A DNA stretch of 64,000 bases from Pseudoxanthomonas sp. (GTDB taxonomy: Bacteria > Pseudomonadota > Gammaproteobacteria > Xanthomonadales > Xanthomonadaceae). Numbering within the stretch: the stretch's first letter is position 1; every line of letters starts with the position of its first letter. The stretch covers positions 1 through 64,000 of the forward strand of contig NZ_PKDG01000049.1 in the NCBI RefSeq assembly GCF_002863005.1. The letters are read 5' to 3'. Below are positions 55,707 through 64,000 of this stretch, piece by piece. The position numbers and the translations under genes are program-made. The notes beneath the pieces are model-generated. The model made no database searches. It had not been told where the DNA came from and worked only from the letters and a program-made list of their open reading frames with translations.

Positions 55707-57086
55707 TCAGGCGTCGGGTGCCGCGCGGAACGCGACGCGGCAACCGAATCCCCGTCCGGCGATGCCGTCTTCCACCGTGATGCGCGCATCGTGTGCGCGT
55801 GCGATGCGGTCGACCAGCGACAGGCCGATGCCGCTGCCGCGTTCGCCATTGCCCTGGCTGCCCCGGAAGAAGCGCTCGAAGATGCGTTCGCGCTCGTCGG
55901 CGGGCACGCCGGGGCCGTTGTCCCGCACCCTGACCCAGGCGGTCGCGCCTCCGTCGTCGGTGCCGCAGGCGATCTCGATGCGCGCGCTGTCGCCGCCGTA
56001 GCGGACTGCGTTGTCCAGCAGGTTGCGCACCAGGATGCCGAGATCGTCGAGGTCGCCCCGCACGCTGGCGGGCTCGGCATGGAGGGCGAGCGTCTGCTGC
56101 CGGCGGCTCGCCATCGATTCGAACTCGCGCGCGACCATCGTCACCACGTCGGGGAGCGCGACGACGGGTCGGTCCTCGCGCAGCGGCGACGCGTCCACGC
56201 GTGCCGAGTCGAGCAGCTGCTGCGCCAGCCGCGACGTGCGCTGGATGCCATGCGCCAGCTGGGCCAGCGCGGCCTGCGCGTCCGCCTGGCTGCCGGCGCG
56301 CATGGCGACCTGCGTCTGCGTCAGCAGCGCAGCCAGCGGCGTCCGCAACTCGTGCGCGGCATCGGCCAGGAACTGGCGTTCGCCACGCATCGCCTCCGAC
56401 AGGCGTTCGAGCAACAGGTTGAACGAATCCACCAGTGGCCGGATCTCGCGCGGCAGCCCGGAGGCGGGCAGGGGAGCAAGGTCGTGAGGCTCGCGCTGCG
56501 CCATCTCGCGGCGCAGGCGGTTCATCGGACGCAGGCTCCAGTGGATGGCCAGGCCCACGATGGCCCCGAGCACGAGCAGGATGCCGATGCCGCTCCACAG
56601 GCTGATCTTCACCCAGTGCGCGAGTTCGGCCTTCATCGCCGACTGCGACATGCCGGACTGCACCTGGATGCGGCCGCTGGCATCGGTGGCGGCATAGACG
56701 CGCCACGGTTCGCCCGCGACCTCGCTCACCACGAAACCGGACTTGAAGTCCGCGCGCAGCGGCTGCATCGGTGCGCCATCCGACGCCACCACGGGCGTGC
56801 GCCGGCCGAGGATCCACACTTGGTAGCGCAGCGTGTCGAATTTCTTCTTCTTGCCCGCCGGGCCGGCCCGGGGGGGCAGGTGAAGACGCGGGCCGTCGTC
56901 CAGCGCGTCGAGGTTGCTCGGCATGGACAACAGGATCTGTTCGCTGACCTCCTGCAGGAACAGGTCGTCGTGGCCCTGCTGCTGACGCGTCATCTGGAAG
57001 TGCTGGCTGCCGAGCCATCCGGCCCATCCCAGCGCGAGCGGCGTCATCACCGCCAACAGCAGTTTCGACTTCAGCGAGTGGCTCAT
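55707..57086 (-). CDS. Sensor histidine kinase (QseC/PmrB-like)
   Basis: A 459-residue kinase with two transmembrane segments (about 9-28 and 165-187) enclosing a periplasmic sensor domain of about 135 residues (2CSK-N-like). HisKA has the phospho-His in FLADAAHELRTPLAAL; the ATPase has N-box LVRNLLDNAVRYG, DNGPGVPADERERIFERFFRG and GSGIGLSLV. ATG 57086 overlaps the regulator's stop by 4 nt. It converges on the MBL-lipoprotein gene with 15 nt between. Stimulus unknown; relatives sense cations, cationic peptides or catechols. Confidence 0.9.
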   Translation of the reverse strand: MSHSLKSKLLLAVMTPLALGWAGWLGSQHFQMTRQQQGHDDLFLQEVSEQILLSMPSNLDALDDGPRLHLPPRAGPAGKKKKFDTLRYQVWILGRRTPVVASDGAPMQPLRADFKSGFVVSEVAGEPWRVYAATDASGRIQVQSGMSQSAMKAELAHWVKISLWSGIGILLVLGAIVGLAIHWSLRPMNRLRREMAQREPHDLAPLPASGLPREIRPLVDSFNLLLERLSEAMRGERQFLADAAHELRTPLAALLTQTQVAMRAGSQADAQAALAQLAHGIQRTSRLAQQLLDSARVDASPLREDRPVVALPDVVTMVAREFESMASRRQQTLALHAEPASVRGDLDDLGILVRNLLDNAVRYGGDSARIEIACGTDDGGATAWVRVRDNGPGVPADERERIFERFFRGSQGNGERGSGIGLSLVDRIARAHDARITVEDGIAGRGFGCRVAFRAAPDA

Positions 57087-57748
57087 TCACCCTCTCCCAG
57101 CCGGTAGCCGAAGCCATGCACGGTCGTGATCACGCCGTCTCCCAGTTTCCTGCGCAGCTGGTGGATGTAGACCGCGATGGTGTTGCTCTCGATCGACCCT
57201 TCGCCGCCGTACACCAAGGATTCCAGCGTATCGCGCGCGATCACGCGGCCCGGCCGCTCCATCAGGGCGAGCAGGGTGCGGTACTCGTGTACACCCAGTC
57301 GCACCGGCCGGTCGCCCAGTCGCACCGAGCGGTCGGCAGGATCCAGCACGATGTCGCCATGGCGCAGCACCGGCGCCACGCGACCCTGCGTGCGGCGCAC
57401 CACCGCACGCAGGCGAGCGCTGAGTTCCCCGGCTTCGAACGGCTTGACGATGTAGTCGTCGGCGCCGGCATCCAGTCCACGCACGCGGTCGCTGAGCTGG
57501 TCGCGTGCCGTGATGATCAGCACGGGGGTGGTGTCGTAGCGCTGGCGCAGTGCCGCCAGTACGTCCAGTCCCGAGCCGCGCGGCAACCCCAAGTCCAGCA
57601 GGACCGCGGTGTAGCCGTGGTCGACCAGCGCCAGGCGTGCGGATGCGCCGTCTTCGGCGCGGTCGATGGACCAGCCGTCCTGGGCCAGGGCGGCGGCCAG
57701 GGCATCGCCGAGCATGCGATCGTCTTCAACCAGGAGCAGGCGCGACAC
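57083..57748 (-). CDS. OmpR-family response regulator (QseB/PmrA-like)
   Basis: A 221-residue regulator: acidic pocket LLVEDD, phospho-acceptor Asp52 in LLDLGLPRGSG, KPF Lys, and a C-terminal winged helix (GVHEYRTLLALMERPGRVI, VYIHQLRRKLGDGVITTVHGFGYRL). It pairs with the overlapping kinase gene. A symmetric ATTAAA-N5-TTTAAT box lies 47 nt upstream of its ATG and resembles the box before the mipA-like gene, so autoregulation and control of the MipA cluster are likely (inference). Confidence 0.92.
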   Translation of the reverse strand: MSRLLLVEDDRMLGDALAAALAQDGWSIDRAEDGASARLALVDHGYTAVLLDLGLPRGSGLDVLAALRQRYDTTPVLIITARDQLSDRVRGLDAGADDYIVKPFEAGELSARLRAVVRRTQGRVAPVLRHGDIVLDPADRSVRLGDRPVRLGVHEYRTLLALMERPGRVIARDTLESLVYGGEGSIESNTIAVYIHQLRRKLGDGVITTVHGFGYRLGEGE

Positions 57749-57794
57749 GGGCGGGCCTCGGCGGGATATGGGGCGATCATGCTAGGACGACGCG

Positions 57795-57811
57795 ATTAAA
57801 CCGTCTTTAAT
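57795..57811. promoter_or_regulatory. ATTAAA-N5-TTTAAT box upstream of the response regulator
   Basis: A perfect inverted repeat whose TTAA cores are 11 bp apart, as in PmrA/QseB-type boxes. It lies 47 nt before the regulator start (- strand) and just beyond the tRNA terminator. Confidence 0.6.
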
Positions 57812-57840
57812 GCGTCCGTGCCGGCCCCTGCAAACGCAAA

Positions 57841-57858
57841 ACCCCGCCGTAGCGGGGT
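57841..57858 (-). terminator. Intrinsic terminator of tRNA-Glu
   Basis: ACCCCGC and GCGGGGT form a 7-bp stem with a 4-nt loop. On the - strand it is followed by TTTGCGTTTG. It lies 48 nt beyond the tRNA 3' end. Confidence 0.8.
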
Positions 57859-57905
57859 CCTGGCAGTCCACCTGTCGCGGATCTCAACCCGCAACCTCGA
57901 CCGGA

Positions 57906-57980
57906 TGGCGCTCCCTAGGGGACTCGAACCCCTGTTTTAGCCTTGAGAGGGCCACGTCCTAACCACTAGACGAAGGGAGC
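57906..57980 (-). tRNA. tRNA-Glu, anticodon CTC
   Basis: A 75-nt cloverleaf on the - strand with encoded CCA. Acceptor GCTCCCT pairs with AGGGAGC, the D arm is GTC...GAC, the anticodon loop is CTCTCAA (anticodon CTC), and the T arm is AGGGG TTCGAGT CCCCT, with discriminator G. It has its own promoter and terminator. CTC reads GAG, the favoured Glu codon in this GC-rich genome. Confidence 0.95.
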
Positions 57981-58008
57981 GTTTTTGGTGAAACCGGCGT
58001 AGCGGATT

Positions 58009-58037
58009 AGTATAGGTGGCGGTCAGGTCGAGGGCAA
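58009..58037 (-). promoter_or_regulatory. Promoter of tRNA-Glu
   Basis: On the - strand TTGCCC and TATACT are separated by exactly 17 nt. The tRNA 5' end lies about 29 nt downstream of the -10. The site overlaps the extreme 5' region of the divergent pcnB frame, arguing against the most upstream pcnB start (GTG 58016). Confidence 0.65.
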
Positions 58038-58054
58038 TCCACCCCGCCGGCCGC

Positions 58055-59413
58055 GTGACCCTCCTGCATGGAACTGCCGCTATTACGCCCGTCACCGCTC
58101 TGCGAACCATCCCGCGCGACCAGCACACCATTTCGCGCAAGGACATCAGCCCGAACGCGCTGCGCGTGCTCTACCGCCTGCGGGATGCCGGTTTCCAGGC
58201 GTACCTGGTCGGTGGCGCGGTGCGCGACCTGCTGGTCGGCGGCCACCCCAAGGATTTCGATGTGGCGACCGACGCCACGCCGGAACAGGTGCGCCAGCAG
58301 TTCCGCAACTGCCGGCTGATCGGGCGCCGGTTCCGCCTGGCGCACGTGGTCTTCGGGCGCGAGATCATCGAGGTCGCCACCTTCCGCGCCAATGTCGACG
58401 ACGGCAGCGGCGACCGCGAGATGGACAACGGCAGGCTGGTCCGCGACAACGTCTACGGCACCGTCGAAGACGATGCGGTGCGCCGCGATTTCACGGCCAA
58501 CGCGCTCTATTACGCCATCGACGACTTTTCGGTCCGCGACTATGTCGGCGGCTTCGAAGACACGATGGCGCGACGGCTGAAGCTGATCGGCGATCCGGAA
58601 CAGCGTTATCGCGAGGATCCCGTGCGCATGCTGCGGGCGGTCCGCCTGGCGGCCAAGCTGGGCTTCGAGATCGATGCCGATACCGCCGCGCCGATCGCGC
58701 CACTGGCGCCGCTGCTGGCCGAGGCCGCGCCGGCGCGGCTGTTCGAGGAGATCCTCAAGCTGTTCCTGTCCGGGCATGGCGTGGCGAGCTTCGAGGGGCT
58801 GGAGCGCTTCGGCCTGCTGAAGGTGCTCTTCCCCGAAACCGCCGCCGCGCTGGCGTCCAATCGCAGCGGCGCGTTGCGTCGCATGGTACTCGCGGGGCTG
58901 ACCGGCACCGACCAGCGCGTGGCCAATGAGGAACCGGTATCGCCGGCCTTCCTGTTCGCGTTGCTGCTGTGGCCGGCGTACTGCCGCGCCCTGATGGGGC
59001 TGCAGGCCCAGGGCGTGCAGGCGGAGGAAGCGCAGCGTCGCGCCGCCGATCGGGTGACCCTGCACCAGTTGAACACGGTGGCCCTGCCGCGCCGCTTCTC
59101 GTTGCCGATGCAGGAGATCTGGCTGTTGCAGACCCGGTTCGGCAACCGCCAGCGCAAGCGGGTGACGCGCCTTTTGACGCATCCGCGGTTCCGGGCCGCG
59201 TTCGATTTCCTCGTGCTGCGCCTCGCCGCGTCGCCGGAGCATGCCGAGGACGTGGCGTTCTGGCGCGAAGCGCAGACGCAGTCCGGTGAAGAGCTCGCCG
59301 CCACGCTCGGTGTCGCCGCGTCGACCGACGCCTTCGGCGACGATGATGATGCGGCCCCGTCGAAGCGTCGCCGCCGTCGCCGCCGACGCACGGGCGGCGC
59401 CTCGCCGGAATGA
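58055..59413 (+). CDS. pcnB: Poly(A) polymerase I
   Basis: A 452-residue nucleotidyltransferase: IPRDQHTISRKDIS, YLVGGAVRDLLVGGHPKDFDVATDA (GG and DxD active-site motif), RRDFTANALYY, DPVRMLRAVRLAAKLGF, FEEILKLFLSGHG. The tail is highly basic (KRRRRRRRRTGG), usual for proteobacterial PcnB. It adds 3' poly(A) to RNA and promotes decay. Start uncertain: GTG 58055 or GTG 58016, and the latter falls inside the tRNA promoter. Its stop overlaps folK by 4 nt. Confidence 0.92.
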   Translation: MTLLHGTAAITPVTALRTIPRDQHTISRKDISPNALRVLYRLRDAGFQAYLVGGAVRDLLVGGHPKDFDVATDATPEQVRQQFRNCRLIGRRFRLAHVVFGREIIEVATFRANVDDGSGDREMDNGRLVRDNVYGTVEDDAVRRDFTANALYYAIDDFSVRDYVGGFEDTMARRLKLIGDPEQRYREDPVRMLRAVRLAAKLGFEIDADTAAPIAPLAPLLAEAAPARLFEEILKLFLSGHGVASFEGLERFGLLKVLFPETAAALASNRSGALRRMVLAGLTGTDQRVANEEPVSPAFLFALLLWPAYCRALMGLQAQGVQAEEAQRRAADRVTLHQLNTVALPRRFSLPMQEIWLLQTRFGNRQRKRVTRLLTHPRFRAAFDFLVLRLAASPEHAEDVAFWREAQTQSGEELAATLGVAASTDAFGDDDDAAPSKRRRRRRRRTGGASPE

Positions 59414-59901
59414 CGGCGACGTGCCAGGCCTGCATCGGCCTGGGAGCCAATCTCGGCGATGCGGCCGATACGCTGCGTCAGGCGGTGGCTGCGTTGGCGG
59501 GCCGCGAAGGCATCGTCGTGCGCGCGGTGTCGCCCTTCTACCGCACGCCGGCCTGGGGAAGGGAAGACCAGCCCGACTTCATCAATGCCGTCGCACTGGT
59601 GGAAACCTCGCTGCCGCCGCGCGCGCTGCTGGACCTGCTGCTGGCGGTGGAAGCCGGGTTCGGTCGGCGTCGCATCGAAGGCGAGCGCTGGGGCCCGCGC
59701 ACGCTGGACCTGGACTTGCTGCTCTACGGCGACGCGGTGATCGACGAGCCCGGGCTGCGCGTGCCGCATCCGCATCTGCACGAACGCGCCTTCGCGCTGG
59801 TGCCGCTGCTGGACGTCCTGCCCGATGCCCGTATCCCTGCCTACGGCGCTGCGCGGGATGCTGTGTCCGTGCTGGAAATGTCCAACATCCAGCCGTTATG
59901 A
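59410..59901 (+). CDS. folK: 6-hydroxymethyl-7,8-dihydropterin pyrophosphokinase
   Basis: A 163-residue HPPK: IGLGANLGDA at the N-terminus, SPFYRTPAWG, QPDFINAV, and the family signature WGPRTLDLDLLLYG, then PHPHLHERAFALVPL. It transfers pyrophosphate in folate synthesis. ATG 59410 overlaps the pcnB stop. panB follows 17 nt later; pcnB-folK-panB-panC is a widely conserved order. Confidence 0.95.
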   Translation: MTATCQACIGLGANLGDAADTLRQAVAALAGREGIVVRAVSPFYRTPAWGREDQPDFINAVALVETSLPPRALLDLLLAVEAGFGRRRIEGERWGPRTLDLDLLLYGDAVIDEPGLRVPHPHLHERAFALVPLLDVLPDARIPAYGAARDAVSVLEMSNIQPL

Positions 59902-59918
59902 GTGGATAATGCGGCGCT

Positions 59919-60731
59919 ATGAGCACCCACGCCGACAGCAAGCCCTGGACCGTTCCCGCCCTCGCCGACGCCAAGCGTGACGGTCGCAAGCTGGTGATGC
60001 TGACGGCGTACGACAACAGTTTCGCCCGCGTCCTGGATGCGAGTGGCATCGACCTGGTGTTGATCGGCGACTCGCTGGGCATGGTGGTGCAAGGGCACGA
60101 CTCCACGCTGCCGGTGACCGTGGACGACATCGTCTACCACACGCGTGCCGTCGCCCGCGGCCTCGATCGCGCCCTGCTGGTGTCGGACCTGCCGTTCCAG
60201 TCCGATGCCACGCCCGAGCGCGCGCTTGATGCCGCCATCGCGCTGCTCCAGGCCGGTGCGGAGATGGTCAAGCTGGAAGGGGCGGGCCACAAGCTGGAGG
60301 TCATCCGCTTCCTGGTCGAGCGCGACATCCCGGTCTGCGCGCACCTGGGCCTGACCCCGCAGTCGGTGCTGAAGTTCGGCGGTTATCGCGTGCAGGGGCG
60401 TGACGAGGCCGCGGCCGTCCGCCTGCGCGAAGAGGCGCGCGCCGTCCAGGACGCCGGCGCGCAGTTGCTGGTGCTCGAGTGCGTGCCGTCGTCGCTGGCC
60501 GCCACGATCACCGCGGACCTGGCCATCCCCACCATCGGCATCGGGGCGGGTCCCGGCTGCGATGGGCAAGTGCTGGTGCTGCACGACTTCCTCGGCCTCG
60601 ACACGGGCCATCGACGGCCGAAGTTCGTCAAGGATTTCCTTGCCGAAGGCGGTTCCGTGGCGGGCGCCGTACGCGCCTATGCCGACGCGGTGCGCAGCGG
60701 GGCCTTCCCCGACGATGCCCATTCCTACTGA
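59919..60731 (+). CDS. panB: 3-methyl-2-oxobutanoate hydroxymethyltransferase
   Basis: A 270-residue TIM barrel: [81 protein letters not shown]. It makes ketopantoate from ketoisovalerate and methylene-THF. It follows folK by 17 nt and precedes panC by 36 nt. Confidence 0.95.
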   Translation: MSTHADSKPWTVPALADAKRDGRKLVMLTAYDNSFARVLDASGIDLVLIGDSLGMVVQGHDSTLPVTVDDIVYHTRAVARGLDRALLVSDLPFQSDATPERALDAAIALLQAGAEMVKLEGAGHKLEVIRFLVERDIPVCAHLGLTPQSVLKFGGYRVQGRDEAAAVRLREEARAVQDAGAQLLVLECVPSSLAATITADLAIPTIGIGAGPGCDGQVLVLHDFLGLDTGHRRPKFVKDFLAEGGSVAGAVRAYADAVRSGAFPDDAHSY

Positions 60732-60767
60732 CCGCGCCGCGCGCGACCACACGCCCCAGGGGCCACG

Positions 60768-61610
60768 ATGATCGAGACCATCACCGAGCTTGAGGCGCTG
60801 CGTGCCCGCGTCAGGGAATGGAGGCAGCAGGGCCTGCGGGTCGGTTTCGTCCCGACGATGGGCAACCTGCATGCCGGGCATTACTCACTGGTGATGCTGG
60901 CGCGGCAGTACGCCGACCGCGTGGTGTCCAGCGTATTCGTGAACCCGACGCAGTTCGGACCCAACGAGGACTTCACCCGCTATCCGCGCACGCCCGAGGC
61001 GGACATGAGCGGTCTCGAAGGCGCAGGCTGCGATGTCCTGTGGCTGCCCACGGTGGAGTCCATGTATCCGTTCGGCGTCGGCCTCGCGGCCAACGTGCAT
61101 GTACCCGGTGTCAGCAGCGTGCTGGAAGGCGCGCACCGCCCGGGGCATTTCGATGGCGTATGCACCGTGGTCAGTCGACTGTTCAACCAGGTACAGCCCG
61201 ACGTGGCCGCCTTCGGCAAGAAGGATTACCAGCAGCTCGCGGTGATCCGCCAACTGGTCACCGACCTGGCGTTCCCGATCCAGATCCTCGCCGGCAGCAT
61301 CGTGCGCGAGTCCGACGGACTGGCGATGAGCTCGCGCAACCAGTATCTCTCGGCGGACGAACGTCCGCGCGCGGCGCAGATCCGCCGGACACTGATCGCC
61401 ATGCGCGAAAGCCTGGTGGCGGGAACCCCGCGCGCCCGGGTGGAAGTCGATGCCGCCCGGCAGCTTGCGGAGATTGGTTACGAAGTGGACTACACCGTGG
61501 TCCGCCGTCCCGACCTCAGCGAGCCGGAAGACGGCGAAGCGGGCGCGCGCGTCGCGCTGGTCGCAGCGAAGCTGGGGCGCACGCGCTTGATCGACAACCT
61601 CGAGTTCTGA
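60768..61610 (+). CDS. panC: Pantothenate synthetase
   Basis: A 280-residue ATP-dependent ligase: [16 protein letters not shown] (HxGH-type site), [35 protein letters not shown], and the KMSKS-like MSSRNQYLS. It joins pantoate and beta-alanine. AGGGG lies upstream of the ATG. panD follows after 61 nt and supplies the beta-alanine. Confidence 0.95.
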   Translation: MIETITELEALRARVREWRQQGLRVGFVPTMGNLHAGHYSLVMLARQYADRVVSSVFVNPTQFGPNEDFTRYPRTPEADMSGLEGAGCDVLWLPTVESMYPFGVGLAANVHVPGVSSVLEGAHRPGHFDGVCTVVSRLFNQVQPDVAAFGKKDYQQLAVIRQLVTDLAFPIQILAGSIVRESDGLAMSSRNQYLSADERPRAAQIRRTLIAMRESLVAGTPRARVEVDAARQLAEIGYEVDYTVVRRPDLSEPEDGEAGARVALVAAKLGRTRLIDNLEF

Positions 61611-61671
61611 GCGCGGTACAAGGCCGGCACGAGGGGATAAACTTCGCGCTCCCGCTCTTCGTGCCGCCGAC

Positions 61672-62052
61672 ATGCACCTCAGCCTGCTCAAGACCAAGAT
61701 CCACCGCGCGACCGTCACCCATTCGGAACTGAACTACGAAGGTTCCATCGCCATCGATGGCCTACTGCTGGAGGCCACGGGCATCCGCGAGTTCGAACAG
61801 GTCCATATCTGGGACGTCACCAACGGGGCGCGCTTCTCCACCTACGCGATCCGCGCCGACGAGGGCAGCGGCATCGTGTCGCTCAATGGCGGTGCAGCCC
61901 GCCATGTGCAGGTCGGGGACCTGATCATCATCGCCGCGTTCGCTTCCATGAGCGAGCAGGAAGCCGATGCGTTCCAGCCCACGCTCGTCTACGTGGACGG
62001 CCAGAACCGCATCACCCACACCAACCGCAGCATCCCCAAGCAGGCGGCCTGA
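61672..62052 (+). CDS. panD: Aspartate 1-decarboxylase
   Basis: A 126-residue proenzyme, normal length. Lys9 is in LKTKIHRA, and the self-cleavage site Gly24-Ser25 in [10 protein letters not shown] generates the pyruvoyl group. [10 protein letters not shown] carries the Thr/Tyr active-site pair. It makes beta-alanine for panC. Only 1 nt separates its stop from the pgi start. Confidence 0.96.
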   Translation: MHLSLLKTKIHRATVTHSELNYEGSIAIDGLLLEATGIREFEQVHIWDVTNGARFSTYAIRADEGSGIVSLNGGAARHVQVGDLIIIAAFASMSEQEADAFQPTLVYVDGQNRITHTNRSIPKQAA

Positions 62053-62053
62053 C

Positions 62054-63565
62054 ATGAGCCAGGGTTTCGACGCTTTGCAGTCCCATGCCGCGCGCCTGCG
62101 TGCGGAGCCCTTGAGTGCACTGCTGGCGCGCGAACCCGACCGCATCGCCGCCCACACGCTGCGCACCGGTCCCCTGTATTTCAACTTCGCGCGCCAGTCG
62201 TACGACGCGGCTGCCTGGCAGGCCCTGCTGGCGCAGGGCAACTCCGCCGACCTGGCGGGTGCGTTTCGTCGCTTGTTCGACGGAGAGAAGGTCAACGTCA
62301 CCGAAGACCGCGCGGCCCTGCATACCGCATTGCGCGGACGCCACTCGGACGCGGTCGTCGCACGCGAGGCCTACGCGACGGCGCTCGATGTCCGCCAACG
62401 CATGGCGGCCCTGATCTCGGGTCTGGAAGACAGCGGCGTCACGGACATCGTCAGCGTCGGCATCGGCGGGTCCGACCTCGGGCCGAGGCTGGTCGCCGAC
62501 GCGTTGCGCGATCCGTTGCCGGGTCGGTTCCGCGTGCACTTCCTGTCCAACGTCGATGGCGCCGCGGCGCAGCGCACGTTGGCACCGCTGGATCCGGCAC
62601 GTACCGCGGCAGTCCTGATCTCGAAGACGTTCGGTACGCAGGAGACGCTGCTCAACGGCGGCATCCTGCGCGACTGGCTCGGCGGCAGCGATCGGCTGTA
62701 CGCCGTCAGCGCCAACCCGGACCGCGCCGCCGCGGCGTTCGACATCGCGTCCGAGCGCGTGCTGCCCATGTGGGATTGGGTGGGCGGCCGTTACTCGCTG
62801 TGGTCGGCGGTGGGTCTGCCGATCGCGCTGGCGATCGGTTTCGACCGTTTCGAGCAACTGCTGGCGGGCGCATCGGCTTTCGACGCGCATGTCATCGGCG
62901 CGCCGTTGGCCGAGAACATCGCCGTCCGCCACGCGCTGACGGCCGTGTGGAACCGCAATGTGCTGGGCCATGCGGCCCAGGGCGTGATGACGTACGACCA
63001 GCGCCTGGCGCTGCTGCCGGCGTACCTGCAGCAGCTGGTGATGGAGAGCCTGGGCAAGTCGGTGAAGCTGGATGGCAGCCCGGTCGGCGTCGAGTCCGTG
63101 CCGGTGTGGTGGGGTGGGGCGGGTACCGACGTGCAGCACAGCTTCTTCCAAGCGCTGCACCAGGGTACGCAGATCGTGCCGCTCGACTTCGTGGGCACCG
63201 TGCGCAACGACGACCCATACGCGGAAAACCACCTCGCGCTGATGTCCAACCTGCTCGCGCAGAGCGAAGCGCTCGCCAATGGCCAAGCCAGCGACGATCC
63301 GCATCGCAGCTATGCCGGCGGTCGTCCCGGAACGATGATCCTGCTGGACGCGCTGACCCCGCAGTCGCTCGGTGGCCTGATCGCGATGTACGAGCACAGC
63401 GTCTATGCCCAGTCCGTGCTCTGGGGCATCAACGCCTTCGACCAGTTCGGCGTGGAACTGGGCAAGCAGCTGGCCAACGGGCTGCTGCCGGCGCTCAAGG
63501 GCGAAACCGAGGCGAAGGATCCGGTGACCCAGGCACTGCTGGCGGAGATCGCTGCACGCGGGTGA
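62054..63565 (+). CDS. pgi: Glucose-6-phosphate isomerase
   Basis: A 503-residue enzyme: [22 protein letters not shown], the PGI signature [37 protein letters not shown], and [17 protein letters not shown]. It is a little shorter than E. coli Pgi (549), as in many xanthomonads. It supplies fructose-6-phosphate/glucose-6-phosphate, also needed for nucleotide-sugar synthesis. It is translationally linked to panD. Confidence 0.96.
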   Translation: MSQGFDALQSHAARLRAEPLSALLAREPDRIAAHTLRTGPLYFNFARQSYDAAAWQALLAQGNSADLAGAFRRLFDGEKVNVTEDRAALHTALRGRHSDAVVAREAYATALDVRQRMAALISGLEDSGVTDIVSVGIGGSDLGPRLVADALRDPLPGRFRVHFLSNVDGAAAQRTLAPLDPARTAAVLISKTFGTQETLLNGGILRDWLGGSDRLYAVSANPDRAAAAFDIASERVLPMWDWVGGRYSLWSAVGLPIALAIGFDRFEQLLAGASAFDAHVIGAPLAENIAVRHALTAVWNRNVLGHAAQGVMTYDQRLALLPAYLQQLVMESLGKSVKLDGSPVGVESVPVWWGGAGTDVQHSFFQALHQGTQIVPLDFVGTVRNDDPYAENHLALMSNLLAQSEALANGQASDDPHRSYAGGRPGTMILLDALTPQSLGGLIAMYEHSVYAQSVLWGINAFDQFGVELGKQLANGLLPALKGETEAKDPVTQALLAEIAARG

Positions 63566-63597
63566 GCTGCCTGCAATACCGCCTTCGCCCATCGTTC

Positions 63598-63659
63598 GTG
63601 GGAGCGACGTAAGTCGCGAGCTTTGGATTGTCGCCCTTCGCGACTTACGTCGCTCCCAC
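63598..63659. repeat. Long palindromic repeat (Xanthomonadaceae REP-like)
   Basis: Two perfect 22-bp inverted arms, GTGGGAGCGACGTAAGTCGC plus GA and their complement, at 63598-63619 and 63638-63659 around an 18-nt spacer. The core is a common extragenic palindrome type in this bacterial group (recall). It can act as a bidirectional terminator between convergent pgi and queG. It provides the last codons and the stop of queG. Confidence 0.9.
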
Positions 63660-64000
63660 GGGCAGGCGGTGCTGCGCCAATCCCCATGCGACATGCTCGC
63701 GTACCAACGGGGACAGGTCTTCCCTACGGCTTTCGAGCGCGGTCAGCACGTCGGGCGTAGTGGGCGCATTGCCCAGCGCCACCGCGATGTTGCGCAGCCA
63801 GCGTTCATGCCCGCTGCGACGGATCGCCGAGCCTTCCGTACGGCGCAGGAACTCGTCTTCGTTCCACGCGAACAGCTGCGGCAACGTCGCCACGTCCAGT
63901 TCATTGCGCACGCGGAAGTCCGGCTCGTCCGTGCGCTTGGCGAACTTGTTCCAGGGACACACCAGTTGGCAATCGTCGCACCCGAAGATCCGGTTGCCGA
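63645..64000 (-). CDS. queG: Epoxyqueuosine reductase, C-terminal part
   Basis: The 3' end of a gene that runs off the right edge. The frame reads GNRIFGCDDCQLVCPWNKFA, the second iron-sulfur motif of QueG, then a HEAT-like C-terminal region (RRSGHERWLRNIAVALGN, LVREHVAWGLAQH). QueG reduces epoxyqueuosine to queuosine in tRNA using cobalamin and two 4Fe-4S clusters. The last residues VGAT and the TAA come from the palindromic repeat. The N-terminal half is outside the window. Confidence 0.92.
   Translation of the reverse strand, partial: GNRIFGCDDCQLVCPWNKFAKRTDEPDFRVRNELDVATLPQLFAWNEDEFLRRTEGSAIRRSGHERWLRNIAVALGNAPTTPDVLTALESRREDLSPLVREHVAWGLAQHRLPVGAT

Noticed and set aside
58016-58054. 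GTG at 58016 as the pcnB start
   Set aside because: It lies inside the tRNA-Glu promoter and would add residues unlike other PcnB N-termini; GTG 58055 was preferred, though not proven.

Overview
The window is high-GC chromosomal DNA from a gammaproteobacterium of the Xanthomonadaceae/Lysobacteraceae type (Pseudoxanthomonas, Lysobacter or Luteimonas-like). This rests on the dapA-bamC / gcvR-bcp arrangement, a PrxQ with its cysteines spaced as in Xanthomonas, the pcnB-folK-panBCD-pgi run, and a GTGGGAGCGACGTAAGTCGC palindromic repeat at the right end. The genus is an inference; no rRNA or marker gene in the window fixes it.

Left part, 1-24.9 kb, mostly + strand: a hybrid NRPS/PKS assembly line. 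Protein 1 enters from outside the window as A-PCP-KS-AT-ACP-aminotransferase. Protein 2 is C-A-PCP-C-A-PCP. Two alpha/beta-hydrolases resembling the exosortase-A-associated hydrolase pair follow, then a formyltransferase-like/GINT1-like beta-propeller protein. After an oppositely oriented secreted beta-propeller gene comes a terminal C-A-PCP-TE protein. A Wzx-type flippase and a DUF218/YdcF protein complete the run. A-domain codes read by eye suggest proline, then three glycine-like sites.

Middle part, 24.9-42.2 kb, - strand: a Wzx/Wzy-type exopolysaccharide locus read from 42.2 kb down to 24.9 kb. In transcription order it holds a TviB-type UDP-sugar dehydrogenase, a UDP-glucuronate-type 4-epimerase, a Wza-like lipoprotein, a Wzz-like chain-length protein, a BY-kinase-like protein with a broken P-loop, an outer-membrane beta-barrel, a polysaccharide deacetylase, a GT2, two GT4s, a glutaminase-defective asparagine-synthase-like protein, another GT4, an AsnB-type amidotransferase and an O-antigen ligase/polymerase. 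Most genes overlap by 4-20 nt. Many parts resemble exosortase A (EpsH/XrtA) systems, but no exosortase, PEP-CTERM substrate or initiating sugar transferase is visible. The NRPS run and the EPS run converge with one base between stop codons, and the flippase lies in the NRPS run. One possible reading is a single pathway for a peptide/polyketide-decorated or co-exported glycan.

Right part, 42.4-64 kb: mainly conserved chromosomal genes. These are galE, a MASE2-GGDEF diguanylate cyclase, a hydrolase, thiD, a DUF1275 protein, a small membrane protein, a PIN-PhoH protein, bcp and gcvR opposite dapA-bamC, fdxA, and a pirin. A MipA-GNAT-MBL-lipoprotein cluster and a QseBC/PmrAB-like two-component system follow and appear to share a TTAA-N7-TTAA box. 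Then come tRNA-Glu(CTC) with promoter and terminator, pcnB, folK, panB, panC, panD, pgi, and the 3' end of queG, whose stop codon lies inside a palindromic repeat.
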